Origin: Tissierella sp032104385
GTDB lineage: Bacteria > Bacillota > Clostridia > Tissierellales > Tissierellaceae
Length of the DNA: 64,000 nt
NCBI RefSeq assembly: GCF_032104385.1
Contig: NZ_DAMCHJ010000003.1
Location: 293,069-357,068, forward strand
Reading direction: 5' to 3'
Shown here: one piece after another, positions 18,019 through 27,932 of the stretch
How the letters are laid out: each line of letters opens with the position of its first letter
Numbering within the stretch: the first letter of the stretch is position 1
The notes under the pieces: generated by a model
The model's input: only the letters and a program-made list of their open reading frames with translations
What the model was told of the DNA's origin: nothing
Database searches by the model: none
Position numbers and translations under genes: made by a program

Positions 18019-19359
18019 TTAGAAAAAGGGGAATCCAAATTTCCCTTTTTTCTTCATTGTCTTTTCCATATCTGTAAATCTTTTCATCATCTTTTTAGTT
18101 TCTTTAAACTGCTTTAGTATTTTATTTACATCTTGGACTGTAGTTCCACTACCTTGAGCAATTCTTTTTCTTCTACTACTATCTATTATATCAGGATTAT
18201 CCTTTTCTTTTTTAGTCATAGATTGTATTATAGCTTTAATTTTATTAATATCCTTTTCACTTACATCCAATCCTTTTAAAGCCTTAGAATTCATCCCAGG
18301 TATCATTCCTAATAGTTCATCAATTGGCCCTAAATTCTTCATTTGATCTAATTGGTCTAGAAAATCATCAAAAGAAAATTGTTGATTTCTAATTTTTTGC
18401 TCTAATTCCATTGCCTTTTTAGCATCTATATTTGCCTGAGCTTTTTCAATAAGACTAAGCACATCACCCATACCAAGTATTCTCGATGCCATTCTATCTG
18501 GATGAAATGGTTCCAATTGATCAAACTTTTCTCCCATAGCCGCAAATTTTATAGGCTTATCAGTTACGGCTCTTATGGATAAAGCAGCACCACCTCTAGC
18601 ATCACCATCAAGTTTAGTAAGTATAACTCCAGTAATACCTAATCTCTGATTAAAAGAATCTGCAACATTAACAGCATCTTGACCCGTCATAGCATCTAGT
18701 ACCAAAAGCACTTCGTTAGGTTTTACAGCATCATGAATATTTTTAATTTCAGCCATTAGCTCTTCATCAATATGAAGTCTTCCAGCTGTGTCTATAATAA
18801 TAACATCATTACCATGTTTTTTTCCATGCTCCAAAGCTGCCTTAGCTATATCTACAGGATTTATTTTATCTCCCATAGTAAATACCGGAGCTCCTACTTT
18901 CTCTCCAACTACTTCAAGTTGTTTAATAGCAGCAGGTCTATATATATCACAAGCAACTAACAAGGGTCTTTTGTTTTGTTTTTTCAGATTAAAGGCTAAC
19001 TTCCCAGTAGTAGTTGTTTTACCAGCACCCTGTAAACCACACATAAGAATTACTGTAGGTGGAGTGGAAGAAAAATTTAATTTAGCTTCACTCTTACCCA
19101 TTAAATTAGTTAGTTCTTCATTTACTATTTTAATAACTTGCTGTCCAGGTGTTAAACTTTCCATTACTTCTGAGCCAATTGCTCTCTCTTTGACTGTTTT
19201 TATAAAATCTTTTACTACCTTAAAGTTAACATCAGCTTCTAATAAAGCCAATCTTACTTCTCTCATGGCTAGATCCACATCTTTTTCTGAAAGTTTACCC
19301 TTCCCTTTTAATTTTCCTAAAGCATTCTGAAGCTTTTCTGACAAAGATTCAAATACCAT
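18019..19359 (-). CDS. ffh: Signal recognition particle protein Ffh
   Basis: GTPase that binds signal sequences of nascent membrane and secreted proteins with the SRP RNA. In the 446 residues the N domain precedes the P-loop GLQGAGKT (108-115); DTAGRLHID and TKLDGDARGG are also present; the C-terminal M domain (from about residue 296) is methionine-rich. The ATG overlaps the ylxM stop (TAATG). Its receptor FtsY is encoded just upstream. No SRP RNA gene was seen here. Confidence 0.99.
   Translation of the reverse strand: MVFESLSEKLQNALGKLKGKGKLSEKDVDLAMREVRLALLEADVNFKVVKDFIKTVKERAIGSEVMESLTPGQQVIKIVNEELTNLMGKSEAKLNFSSTPPTVILMCGLQGAGKTTTTGKLAFNLKKQNKRPLLVACDIYRPAAIKQLEVVGEKVGAPVFTMGDKINPVDIAKAALEHGKKHGNDVIIIDTAGRLHIDEELMAEIKNIHDAVKPNEVLLVLDAMTGQDAVNVADSFNQRLGITGVILTKLDGDARGGAALSIRAVTDKPIKFAAMGEKFDQLEPFHPDRMASRILGMGDVLSLIEKAQANIDAKKAMELEQKIRNQQFSFDDFLDQLDQMKNLGPIDELLGMIPGMNSKALKGLDVSEKDINKIKAIIQSMTKKEKDNPDIIDSSRRKRIAQGSGTTVQDVNKILKQFKETKKMMKRFTDMEKTMKKKGKFGFPFF
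18023..18050 (-). terminator. Possible terminator overlapping the ffh 3' end
   Basis: The last codons of ffh form an imperfect stem (AAAAAGGGAA against TTCCCCTTTTT, one bulged C). The stem's T-rich arm could act as the terminator tract. It would separate ffh from rpsP, but coding constraint (Lys/Phe-rich tail) may explain it. Confidence 0.35.
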
Positions 19360-19742
19360 TAATCAACAACCTCCCGACTATTATCCAATACTTTTCTGCC
19401 AATCTCATTAATAGTCATAGCCTTTTCTTTAATTTCATCATTACCTTTTGCTTTTCCAATCTCTACTATCTCTTCTGAAATATCTATTATAGTTCTAATG
19501 TCCTCATGGCTACTATAAAACTTCTTTACCAATCCTAATTTTTCTTCATATTCATATAATTTTTGTTCTGCTCTTCTTAAAATGTCGAATATACCTTGTC
19601 TAGTAACACCAAGTTCATCTCCAATTTCAGCTAAAGATAAATCATGAATATAATATAACTCCACTACTGAATATTGTTTTTCACTAAGTAATTTTCCATA
19701 AAAATCAAATAATATTCCTATCTCTATAAGTTTCTCAACCAT
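19359..19742 (-). CDS. ylxM: SRP-associated helix-turn-helix protein YlxM (UPF0122)
   Basis: A 127-residue member of the family that precedes ffh in Firmicutes and modulates SRP GTPase activity in streptococci. A sigma-70 region 4-like helix-turn-helix is clear: YYIHDLSLAEIGDELGVTRQ followed by GIFDILRRAEQKL. It starts at ATG with GGTGAT upstream and overlaps ffh by one base, so the two are coupled. Confidence 0.95.
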   Translation of the reverse strand: MVEKLIEIGILFDFYGKLLSEKQYSVVELYYIHDLSLAEIGDELGVTRQGIFDILRRAEQKLYEYEEKLGLVKKFYSSHEDIRTIIDISEEIVEIGKAKGNDEIKEKAMTINEIGRKVLDNSREVVD

Positions 19743-19756
19743 TATATCACCAACAA

Positions 19757-19793
19757 AATAATACTGTCAAGTATTTTACTTGACAGTATTATT
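19757..19793 (-). terminator. Strong terminator between ftsY and ylxM
   Basis: A perfect 17-base stem (19757-19773 with 19777-19793) with a 3-base loop, followed on the minus strand by TTTTGTT. It ends the smc-ftsY unit; ylxM begins 15 bases further on. It is T-rich on the plus strand too, but no plus gene ends here. Confidence 0.8.
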
Positions 19794-19825
19794 TTATTAT
19801 AAGAATTCTATTTTGTCAATAACTA

Positions 19826-21133
19826 TTAATCAAAAATCGCTTCCACAAAATCTTCTGCAATAAATGGTTGCAAATCCTCTATTCCTTCACCTACGCCTAC
19901 TAATTTAACAGGGATTTTTAGTTCAGCCTGTAAAGCTATAATAACTCCACCTTTTGCTGTTCCATCTAGTTTAGTAAGTGCAACACCAGTTATATTTGCT
20001 ACTTCTTTAAATACCTTTGCTTGGTTAATAGCGTTTTGTCCAGTTGTGGCATCTAATACTAATAATACTTCTTTTGTAGCATCCCCATATTCTCTTTCTG
20101 CAACTCTAAATATTTTATTTAATTCATTCATAAGATTAGATTTATTATGAAGTCTACCAGCTGTATCACAAATCAATATATCAGTTTTTCTTGCTTTAGC
20201 CGCCTGAATACCATCATAAATAACTGCTGCAGGATCTGCACCTTCACTATGAGATATGACTTCAACTCCTGCTCTATTACCCCATTCTTCTAATTGCTCA
20301 ATAGCAGCAGCTCTAAAGGTATCACCAGCAGCTATCAAAATCTTTTTTCCCTGATTTTTAAAATTATTAGATAGTTTTCCTATTGTAGTAGTCTTACCAA
20401 CTCCATTTACACCTACAACTAAAATTAATGCAGGAGAAGGCTCTATTTTCAACTCATTATCTGATACGGACTCTAGCATAAGTTTTTTAATTTCATCCTT
20501 AAGGAGTTCCTTTACCCTTTCTGGTTCTAATACTTTTTCTTCTTTAACCCTATCTCTCAATCTATCTATTAACTCCATAGTAGTATTTACTCCTACATCG
20601 GCAGTAACTAACACTTCTTCTAAATCGTCAAAAAGCTCCTCATCTATTTTCTTATATGACTTTAAAATTCCGTCAATCTTATTAGAAATATCATTTCTAG
20701 TCTTAGTTAATCCACCCATAAGCTTCTCGAAAAAGTTAGGTTTCTTTTTAATTGGTTTTTCTTCTTCTATCTTTGTTTCTTCAACTAATGGCGTTTCAAT
20801 TTTCTCTATCTCCTTATTTAAAGATAACTCTTCTACTTCTTTCTCAACTTCTTCAGTTTCTTTAATCTCTAAATCCTCTTCCATTAACTCAACTTCTAGA
20901 TTATCTAATTCTTCTTGAATTTCTTCTACCTTTTCTTGGACTTCTTCTACTTGCTCTTCTTTTTCCAACTCAACTATTTGTTCTATTTCTTCTATTTCTA
21001 TTTCTTCTTCGACTTCATCTTCAATTAACTTCTCAATTTGATTTTCAGTTAATTCTTCCTTATTTTCTATAATCTTTTCTTCTTGAACTTCTTTTTCATT
21101 TTTTTTACCGAATTTTTTAAACCATTTTAACAT
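19826..21133 (-). CDS. ftsY: Signal recognition particle receptor FtsY
   Basis: Membrane-associated GTPase that docks the Ffh-ribosome complex at the translocon. The NG domain begins near residue 135, with P-loop GVNGVGKT at 241-248, DTAGRLHNKSNLM and TKLDGTAKGG. The first 130 residues are an extremely acidic Glu/Val/Ile-rich extension, much longer than in B. subtilis FtsY. It starts at ATG with AGGAGG upstream, ten bases after smc. Confidence 0.98.
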   Translation of the reverse strand: MLKWFKKFGKKNEKEVQEEKIIENKEELTENQIEKLIEDEVEEEIEIEEIEQIVELEKEEQVEEVQEKVEEIQEELDNLEVELMEEDLEIKETEEVEKEVEELSLNKEIEKIETPLVEETKIEEEKPIKKKPNFFEKLMGGLTKTRNDISNKIDGILKSYKKIDEELFDDLEEVLVTADVGVNTTMELIDRLRDRVKEEKVLEPERVKELLKDEIKKLMLESVSDNELKIEPSPALILVVGVNGVGKTTTIGKLSNNFKNQGKKILIAAGDTFRAAAIEQLEEWGNRAGVEVISHSEGADPAAVIYDGIQAAKARKTDILICDTAGRLHNKSNLMNELNKIFRVAEREYGDATKEVLLVLDATTGQNAINQAKVFKEVANITGVALTKLDGTAKGGVIIALQAELKIPVKLVGVGEGIEDLQPFIAEDFVEAIFD

Positions 21134-21143
21134 TTCTTTCCTC

Positions 21144-24100
21144 CTAACTTGCTATTTCATTAATATTATCTTTTAATTTAACCGATATTAGCTTGGATAT
21201 TCCTTCTTCCTCCATTGAAACCCCATATAGAACATCTGCTATTTCCATAGTTGTTTTTCTATGGGTAATAAGAACAAACTGAGTATTATCAGATATTGTT
21301 TTCAAATAGCTAGTATATCTACTAATATTGGCTTCATCAAGAGCTGCATCAATTTCATCTAATATACAAAATGGTGATGGTTTCAATTTTAATATTGCAA
21401 ATAATAAAGCTACAGCTGTTAGTGACTTTTCACCACCTGATAACAGGGTCAAACTTTGAAGTTTCTTTCCTGGTGGCTGAGCTTTAATTTCAATTCCAGA
21501 ATTTAAAATATCCTCATTATTCTCTATGACTAACTCTGCTTGTCCTCCATCAAATAGAATCTTAAATATTTCCTTAAAATTATCATTTATATTTTTAAAA
21601 TTTAAAAGAAATTGACTTTCCATTGTGTCCTCTATATCCTTAATAACTTCTTTTAGGTTCTCTTTTGCATTTATTAAATCTTTTTGTTGTTTTAAAATAA
21701 AATCTAATCTTTCTTTTAAATTCTTATGTTCCTCTATAGAGCTTAAATTAACTGTACCTAGTTCCTTTATCTCCACTTTTAACTTTCTCGCTTCAATTAT
21801 TGCTTCTTGAATATTTTTTATTTCTATTTCATATCTTAGCGCATCCTCGTAACTTAATTCATAATCATCTGCTAACTTTTTATGATAATTTTCAAGTTGA
21901 ACAGAAACTCTAGCTAACTTAACCTCATTAGAGTTTATATCTCTTTCAGTCTCCATAATTAATTTATTGATTTCTTTTAATTGTTCTTGTTCAGAATAAA
22001 AGCTTTCCATAAATTTATTTTTATTAGATATTAACTTATCTAATTGATTTTTTGTATCGCTTTCCGTAATATTTAAAGTTTTTATTTCCTCATCTAAAAT
22101 AGCTTTAGTATTTATTATTTCTTCTATCTTATTTTCATTAAATAATATTAATTCATCTTTTTCCTTAAGCAAATTATTAATTTCTTCAATTTCTCTTTGA
22201 TTTTTAGCTAGATTTTCATGAAAATTATTTATCTTACTATCAATTGAATTAAGATTTATTTTTATATCCGTAAGAATTTTTACTTTATTTTCTCTAATTA
22301 ATTTTTCTTCATTATATTTAGATGTTAGATTTTTAATTTTTTCTTTCTGATTTATACTATCTTCATCTAATTTTGATAAGATCTCTATCAATTCTTTCTT
22401 TTTATCTTCATAGTTGTTTATTTCAATATCTAAACTACTTATTTCTTTCTTTGACTTTTTTATTAATTCTTCTAACCTAGTTGCTTCATTCATATATTTT
22501 TCTTTCTGGTTATTTGTATTTATTATTGAATATTCCGTATCTTTAATTGTTTTCTCTAATTCAACCATCCTTACTCTAATATCTTTTTGATCATCTAAAA
22601 GTATATTTCTCTCTTCTTCTAATCTTTCATATACTTCATTTAATTTTTTTATATCTTCTGTCAATCTCTCTATTTTACTTTTTCTGCTGATTATACTTAT
22701 ACCACTGGTATTATAACTTCCTCCAGTCATAGAACCACCTGGGTTTAATACTTCTCCTTCTAAAGTAACAATTCTATAGGCATGATTATATTTGTTTGCA
22801 AACTTAATACCATAATCAATATTCTCAATTACTATAGTTCTTCCAAGTAAAAATTTAAAAATATTTTCATATTTCTTATCAAATTCAATTAACTCAAACC
22901 CTAGACCATGAATTTTAAACTCTTTTCTATCTTGAAGATTTATGTTTAATGTATTACCTTTTATAACATTAAGTGGTAAAAACGTTACTCTTCCAAGCTT
23001 ATTACGCTTTAAATATTCTATTATATTTTTAGCATCTTCTTCTGTTTTAGTGACTATATTTTGTGAATTAGAACCTAAACCAATATCAATTGCCCTTTCA
23101 AATTTTTCATCTACATTTATGAGTTCTGCTACTACGCCCATAAGCCCTTCTTGTAGTTTTGCCTCTCGCTTAGCTACTTTTAACAAAGATTTAACTCCTT
23201 TATAATATCCTTCATAATCTTCTTCCATATTTTTAAGTATTCTAAAACTAGATGTTTTAGATTGGACTTCCATATTGCTAGTATTTATCTTTTTATTAAT
23301 TATATCCAAGGCATTTATATTATCAGATTCCATTTTCTTTGTTTTTTCCAGTTTATTTTCTAAATCACATAATCTTTTTTTTAGTTGATTTTCTGTACTA
23401 AATAATTCATCATACTTATCTCTATTTAATTTTTTTTCAATATCCATTGTACTAATCTCTTTATTTAATTGAGATATTCTCTTCTCAATATTTTCATTAA
23501 AAGAAATAATGCTATTTAACTCTGACTTTTTATCTGATGAATTATTATAAATTTTAATTATATTATTTTTTTCATCTTCAATAGACCTTTCTCTCTCTTC
23601 TAATACTTCGAGTTCTTTTGTTAATTCTAATGTTTTTCCATTATATTCCTCTAACAATCTATCATATTCTTCTTGATATATTTCTTTATCTTTTGCCAAG
23701 TTAATATTAGTTATTTGAATATCTTTTAATCTTGAATTCAAATTGTTTTTTTCTTCTTTTAATCTTTCCAAATCCTTATTATAAAATTTATTTTTTTCAC
23801 CAATTATGGAAAGTTGATTTTGATTTTTATCTAATTCATTTACTATTTCTAAGTTCTTATTTCTACATATTTCAATTTTTGATTCTAAATTATCTATGCT
23901 TTCTTTAAGCAAATTAAATTTATCTTCAATTGACTGCCTTTCATCTGTCTTTTTAAGAAATTCATCTTTCAAAATACAATTTTTTCTATTTATCTCTTCT
24001 ATTTGAACATTGATTTTATTTATATCTTTTATAAATATATTAACTTCCAATTGTTTTAATCGATTATACAATTCAGTAAAACAATTGGCTTTATAAGCTT

Positions 24101-24722
24101 GAACCTCTAAGGTTTCTAATTGATTAGATAATTCAAATATTAAATCCTTAATCCTTATTATATTAGCTTCTGTTTTTTCTAGTTTTCTTTCAGCTTCTTC
24201 TTTTTTTGATTTATATTTTACTATTCCTGCTGCCTCTTCAAAAATACTTCTTCTATCCTCAGGTCTATTACTCAATATTTCCTCTATACGACCTTGTCCA
24301 ATAATTGAATAACCATCCTTACCTACTCCTGTATCCATAAACAGCTCCCTAACATCCTTTAATCTACAGGAGTTTTTATTTATATAATACTCTGATTCCC
24401 CAGATCTAAACATTCTTCTTGTAACTGCCACCTCAGTATAATCAAGTGGTATCTCACCATTTTTATTATCAAATGTAATTGTGACTTCGCAGTAACCTAA
24501 TGCCTTTCTCTTACTAGTTCCAGCAAATATTACATCTTCCATCTTACTGCCCCTAAGATTTTTTACACTTTGCTCTCCTAGCACCCATCTTATGGCATCA
24601 GAAATATTACTTTTACCACTACCATTTGGTCCTACAATGGCTATAATACCATCTTTAATTTCAATTTCCGTCTTATCAGCAAAAGATTTAAACCCTTGTA
24701 TCTCCACTTTCTTCAATCGCAA
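21144..24722 (-). CDS. smc: Chromosome partition protein SMC
   Basis: Condensin ATPase that organises and segregates the chromosome, normally with ScpA and ScpB (not in this window). About 1192 residues: Walker A GPNGSGKS at 31-38, a long coiled coil, a hinge near 510-660 (GLMGVVAELINVDEKFERA, GGSMTGGSYN), the second coil, and the ABC signature LLSGGEKSLTA with Walker B CILDEIDAALDE. The TTG at 24722 is chosen, with AAGAGGTG six bases upstream; a GTG at 24731 lies inside that site. Confidence 0.98.
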   Translation of the reverse strand: MRLKKVEIQGFKSFADKTEIEIKDGIIAIVGPNGSGKSNISDAIRWVLGEQSVKNLRGSKMEDVIFAGTSKRKALGYCEVTITFDNKNGEIPLDYTEVAVTRRMFRSGESEYYINKNSCRLKDVRELFMDTGVGKDGYSIIGQGRIEEILSNRPEDRRSIFEEAAGIVKYKSKKEEAERKLEKTEANIIRIKDLIFELSNQLETLEVQAYKANCFTELYNRLKQLEVNIFIKDINKINVQIEEINRKNCILKDEFLKKTDERQSIEDKFNLLKESIDNLESKIEICRNKNLEIVNELDKNQNQLSIIGEKNKFYNKDLERLKEEKNNLNSRLKDIQITNINLAKDKEIYQEEYDRLLEEYNGKTLELTKELEVLEERERSIEDEKNNIIKIYNNSSDKKSELNSIISFNENIEKRISQLNKEISTMDIEKKLNRDKYDELFSTENQLKKRLCDLENKLEKTKKMESDNINALDIINKKINTSNMEVQSKTSSFRILKNMEEDYEGYYKGVKSLLKVAKREAKLQEGLMGVVAELINVDEKFERAIDIGLGSNSQNIVTKTEEDAKNIIEYLKRNKLGRVTFLPLNVIKGNTLNINLQDRKEFKIHGLGFELIEFDKKYENIFKFLLGRTIVIENIDYGIKFANKYNHAYRIVTLEGEVLNPGGSMTGGSYNTSGISIISRKSKIERLTEDIKKLNEVYERLEEERNILLDDQKDIRVRMVELEKTIKDTEYSIINTNNQKEKYMNEATRLEELIKKSKKEISSLDIEINNYEDKKKELIEILSKLDEDSINQKEKIKNLTSKYNEEKLIRENKVKILTDIKINLNSIDSKINNFHENLAKNQREIEEINNLLKEKDELILFNENKIEEIINTKAILDEEIKTLNITESDTKNQLDKLISNKNKFMESFYSEQEQLKEINKLIMETERDINSNEVKLARVSVQLENYHKKLADDYELSYEDALRYEIEIKNIQEAIIEARKLKVEIKELGTVNLSSIEEHKNLKERLDFILKQQKDLINAKENLKEVIKDIEDTMESQFLLNFKNINDNFKEIFKILFDGGQAELVIENNEDILNSGIEIKAQPPGKKLQSLTLLSGGEKSLTAVALLFAILKLKPSPFCILDEIDAALDEANISRYTSYLKTISDNTQFVLITHRKTTMEIADVLYGVSMEEEGISKLISVKLKDNINEIAS

Positions 24723-24745
24723 GTAAAACACCTCTTCTTATGATT

Positions 24746-24773
24746 AAAGGTTTCCAACCGTAAGGAAACCTTT
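24746..24773 (-). terminator. Hairpin between the radical SAM gene and smc
   Basis: A 10-base stem (AAAGGTTTCC against GGAAACCTTT) with an 8-base loop in the 58-base gap before smc. The minus-strand tail (TTTAATCAT) is a weak U-tract, so termination is probably partial. Confidence 0.5.
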
Positions 24774-24780
24774 TATTAAT

Positions 24781-25866
24781 CTAAATAATGGAATTATCCT
24801 TTAGATAGGATACCATCAATAATTTCATATTTATTTTATCATAAAATTCGTCAATTGTAATGCCTATATGATTTATATCTATTTCTTTTGTATATATTTT
24901 TATCCTATTAAATCCATATTTATCAATAAAATATTTAATATTACTTGATTTCTGACCAGAAATAGGGGATATGTTTTTACTATTTGAATCTATAATTAAG
25001 CTTTTATCATTAGTATTAATCTTATTTATATCAAAATAATATTTAAGTAATAATCTAAATATATTTGACTCTACAATTTGTCTAAAGGCTGGATGAAATG
25101 GTCCTGAAACTACATCTTTACCTAATTGTATATTTTCAGTAGGCTGCAACCCAATTCTGATAACATCAATATTATTTATCTCATATAACATAAGAAGTAT
25201 AGAGCATAAGGCTATTGATTCTTCAAAAGATATGGGCAGATACTCTCCAGCTAAAAACTGTTTTTCTAAATAAGTGTCCTTTATTACCAAGGTTGGATAT
25301 ATTCTTACACAGTAGGGAGATAATCTAATAAATTCTTTACATGTATACATTGCCTTCTCCACAGTATCTCCTGGAAGACCTATCATCATTTGTAACCCAA
25401 GATTAAATCCAAATTCCTTTATTAGCTCTGCAGCCTTATATACGTCTTCTGATGTATGACCTCTGCCACTTTTATATAAAACAAAATCATCTAAAGATTG
25501 TACTCCTAATTCAATGGTATCTACTGAATAATCTTTTAGATTTTTTAATATATTTTCATCTATGCAATCAGGTCTAGTTGATAACCTAATACCATCTATT
25601 CTTCCATTCATCTTATACTCATGGGGAATGGCTAAGAGTTCCTTTTGAATATTTATATCTATTGCAGTAAAACTTCCACCATAAAATGCAACCTCTATAG
25701 TAGAACCTGGTTTGAAAGTCATTAGATGCTCTTCAATAATATTTTTTACATCTATTGATGTTACATTAGTAGATAATCCAGTAATTTTCTTCTGATTACA
25801 AAAAACGCAATCATGGGGGCAGCCATAATGGGGAACAAATATTGGAATTATATAATGTTTACTCAT
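24781..25866 (-). CDS. Radical SAM protein (Elp3-like clostridial family)
   Basis: A 361-residue radical S-adenosylmethionine enzyme. The iron-sulfur cysteines are Cys16, Cys20 and Cys23 in GCPHDCVFCNQ, followed by FYGGSFTA and the barrel segments RLSTRPDCID and ELGVQSLDD, similar to the Elp3/coproporphyrinogen-oxidase-like group. There is no acetyltransferase domain like that of full Elp3. Its substrate is unknown. It is a frequent neighbour of rnc and smc in Clostridia. The ATG at 25866 overlaps the rnc stop; an upstream in-frame ATG at 25875 is an alternative. Confidence 0.85.
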   Translation of the reverse strand: MSKHYIIPIFVPHYGCPHDCVFCNQKKITGLSTNVTSIDVKNIIEEHLMTFKPGSTIEVAFYGGSFTAIDINIQKELLAIPHEYKMNGRIDGIRLSTRPDCIDENILKNLKDYSVDTIELGVQSLDDFVLYKSGRGHTSEDVYKAAELIKEFGFNLGLQMMIGLPGDTVEKAMYTCKEFIRLSPYCVRIYPTLVIKDTYLEKQFLAGEYLPISFEESIALCSILLMLYEINNIDVIRIGLQPTENIQLGKDVVSGPFHPAFRQIVESNIFRLLLKYYFDINKINTNDKSLIIDSNSKNISPISGQKSSNIKYFIDKYGFNRIKIYTKEIDINHIGITIDEFYDKINMKLLMVSYLKDNSII

Positions 25867-26581
25867 GATGATCATCCATTATAAGAAGCGCTTCCTTGGC
25901 AGCCATTTGCTCTGCTTCTTTTTTATTTCGTCCCGTACCTGTCCCAACAATTTTATCGTCAATCATTACATCCATATAAAATATCTTATTATGATCTGGA
26001 CCTTCTTCTTTTACGACCCTATATTCTATTTTCGCCCTAGTTATTTTTTGAAGACTTTCTTGCAATTCCGTTTTATAATCAATAAATAAAGCCCCTTTGG
26101 CTACAGCATATACAATATCTGCTTCAAAGTTTTCAAGTAATAATTTATTTACAACTTCAAAGTCACTATCCATATAAATAGCACCCACTAAAGCTTCAAT
26201 AGCATCAGCTAAAATCGAATCCCTATCTCTTCCTCCAGTAGCTTCCTCACCTTTTCCTAATAAGAGATAATCACCTAAATTAATTTTTCTGGCAGCAAAT
26301 GCCAAAGAAGATTCACATACAACCTTTGCCCTGATTTTAGTTAACTCTCCCTCTGGATAATATGGATACTTTTTATACAAATATTGACTTACTATTAAGC
26401 TTAGAATAGTATCACCTAAAAATTCAAGCCTTTCATTATTGTCAGTGATTTTCATTTTATTTTCATTTGCATAAGAACTATGAGTTAATGCAGTTTTTAA
26501 TAGTTTTATATCTTTAAATTTATAATTTAAATTTTCTTCCAAGGGTTCTAGCCACTTGAACTCTTTAATATTCCCTTTCAT
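25859..26581 (-). CDS. rnc: Ribonuclease III
   Basis: Double-stranded RNA endonuclease for rRNA and mRNA processing. The 240-residue protein has the catalytic signature ERLEFLGD at 50-57, a second acidic cluster (DAIEALVGAIYMD), and a C-terminal dsRNA-binding domain (ending GTGRNKKEAEQMAAKEAL). The ATG at 26581 has GGAGG eight bases upstream; an in-frame TTG at 26605 lies before that site and is rejected. It is coupled to the downstream radical SAM gene. Confidence 0.98.
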   Translation of the reverse strand: MKGNIKEFKWLEPLEENLNYKFKDIKLLKTALTHSSYANENKMKITDNNERLEFLGDTILSLIVSQYLYKKYPYYPEGELTKIRAKVVCESSLAFAARKINLGDYLLLGKGEEATGGRDRDSILADAIEALVGAIYMDSDFEVVNKLLLENFEADIVYAVAKGALFIDYKTELQESLQKITRAKIEYRVVKEEGPDHNKIFYMDVMIDDKIVGTGTGRNKKEAEQMAAKEALLIMDDHHE

Positions 26582-26605
26582 ACATAATACCTCCATCAAT
26601 AACAA

Positions 26606-26625
26606 TTAGGGCATTTACGCCCTAA
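26606..26625 (-). terminator. Hairpin between acpP and rnc
   Basis: A 7-base GC-containing stem (TTAGGGC against GCCCTAA) with a 6-base loop, three bases after the acpP stop. The following TTGTTATT is a weak U-tract. Likely partial termination or an mRNA 3' end that raises acpP relative to rnc. Confidence 0.5.
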
Positions 26626-26628
26626 CTA

Positions 26629-26862
26629 TTATTCTTCTAATGCATTTGTAATATATTCAACAGCATCTCCAACAGTTTTTATACTATCCATATCTTCATC
26701 TTCCATTTCAAGTCCAAATTCATCTTCTAACGCCATTATTAATTCCACTAAATCTAAGGAATCTGCATTTAGAGTGTCCTTAAAAGAAGTATCCTTGGTA
26801 ATTTCATCCTCATCTACATTAAATTGTGTTGCAATTATTGTTTTTATTTTTTTATAAATCAT
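26629..26862 (-). CDS. acpP: Acyl carrier protein
   Basis: Carries acyl chains on a phosphopantetheine arm. It is 77 residues, the standard length, with the attachment serine Ser35 in LNADSLDLVELIM. The ATG at 26862 has GGAGGAG six bases upstream; a longer frame from a TTG would start inside that site. It lies directly after plsX, without the fabD/fabG/fabF genes that usually intervene or follow. Confidence 0.98.
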   Translation of the reverse strand: MIYKKIKTIIATQFNVDEDEITKDTSFKDTLNADSLDLVELIMALEDEFGLEMEDEDMDSIKTVGDAVEYITNALEE

Positions 26863-26891
26863 TATTATCTCCTCCAAAATTAATTAATTAA

Positions 26892-27890
26892 TTATTTATT
26901 ATCTAGTACATGCATATTATCTTCAATTATTTTTATTACATCTTTTTCCATGAATTTTATTAATTGATTTATTGCATTTTTTATAGCAAAAGCATCAGAG
27001 CTACCATGTGCCTTTACCATAGGTTTTCTTATACCTAATAAAGGCGCACCGCCTTGCTCTCTATAATCCATCATAGCCTTTATATTTCTCAATTCAGGTT
27101 TAAGTAAGGCTGCACCAATCTTAGTCCTAGAATTTTTTACGAATTCTTCCTTTAAAATTGAAAAAATAGAAATTGCCATACCCTCAGTTAATTTCAAAGC
27201 TACATTACCAACAAATCCATCAGATACAATAACATCTACTATACCACTAGGTAATTCTCTAGCTTCTATATTCCCTCTAAAATTCAACTGCGACTTTTTA
27301 AGGATTTCATAAGTTTCCTTAGATAGTGTATTTCCCTTTCCTTCTTCTGCACCTATATTTATAAGCCCTATGGTAGGAAATTTCACACCCATAGCTTTTT
27401 CCATATAAACTGAACCCATTAAAGCAAATTGATATAAGTATTCTGGCTTACAATCCACATTAGCACCTGCATCTAAGAGTAATGAAAAGCCCTTTATAGT
27501 AGGATAAATAACTGTTAGTGCTGCTCTATCTATACCCTCTATCCTCTTAACAATAAAAATTCCAGATGCTAATAAAGCTCCTGTACTGCCAGCTGATATA
27601 AATCCATCACCTATGCCATCTGCTAAAGCTTTGGCACCAACTACCATCGACGAATCTTTCTTCCTTCTAATTGCCATAGCCGGATCATCCTCATTGGTTA
27701 TTATATCATTAGCAACTAAGATTTCAACATTATCCTTTGAATAGTCATATTTTTTTAATTCATTTTGTATTATGTCCTCTTTTCCCACCAATATAACATT
27801 AACACCATATTCATTTACGGCATCAATAGTTCCTTTAACTACTTCAATAGGTCCTTTATCTCCGCCCATAGCATCAATAATAATCTTCAT
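26892..27890 (-). CDS. plsX: Phosphate acyltransferase PlsX
   Basis: Converts acyl-ACP to acyl-phosphate for phosphatidic acid synthesis by PlsY; it also accepts the reverse flow from acyl-phosphate made by fatty-acid kinase. The 332 residues include IIDAMGGDKGP, the phosphate-binding segment SAGSTGALLASG and SDGFVGNVALK. It starts at ATG with GGAGGG upstream. It has its own promoter behind the rpmF terminator. FapR, the usual upstream regulator in bacilli, is absent. Confidence 0.98.
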   Translation of the reverse strand: MKIIIDAMGGDKGPIEVVKGTIDAVNEYGVNVILVGKEDIIQNELKKYDYSKDNVEILVANDIITNEDDPAMAIRRKKDSSMVVGAKALADGIGDGFISAGSTGALLASGIFIVKRIEGIDRAALTVIYPTIKGFSLLLDAGANVDCKPEYLYQFALMGSVYMEKAMGVKFPTIGLINIGAEEGKGNTLSKETYEILKKSQLNFRGNIEARELPSGIVDVIVSDGFVGNVALKLTEGMAISIFSILKEEFVKNSRTKIGAALLKPELRNIKAMMDYREQGGAPLLGIRKPMVKAHGSSDAFAIKNAINQLIKFMEKDVIKIIEDNMHVLDNK

Positions 27891-27932
27891 AATTACCCTC
27901 CAATGCCGTGTATTTTAAGACTACTGATATTT

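Noticed and set aside
18788..19330. Plus-strand open frame of 180 codons
   Set aside because: Antisense shadow of ffh; no ribosome site and no protein-family motifs.
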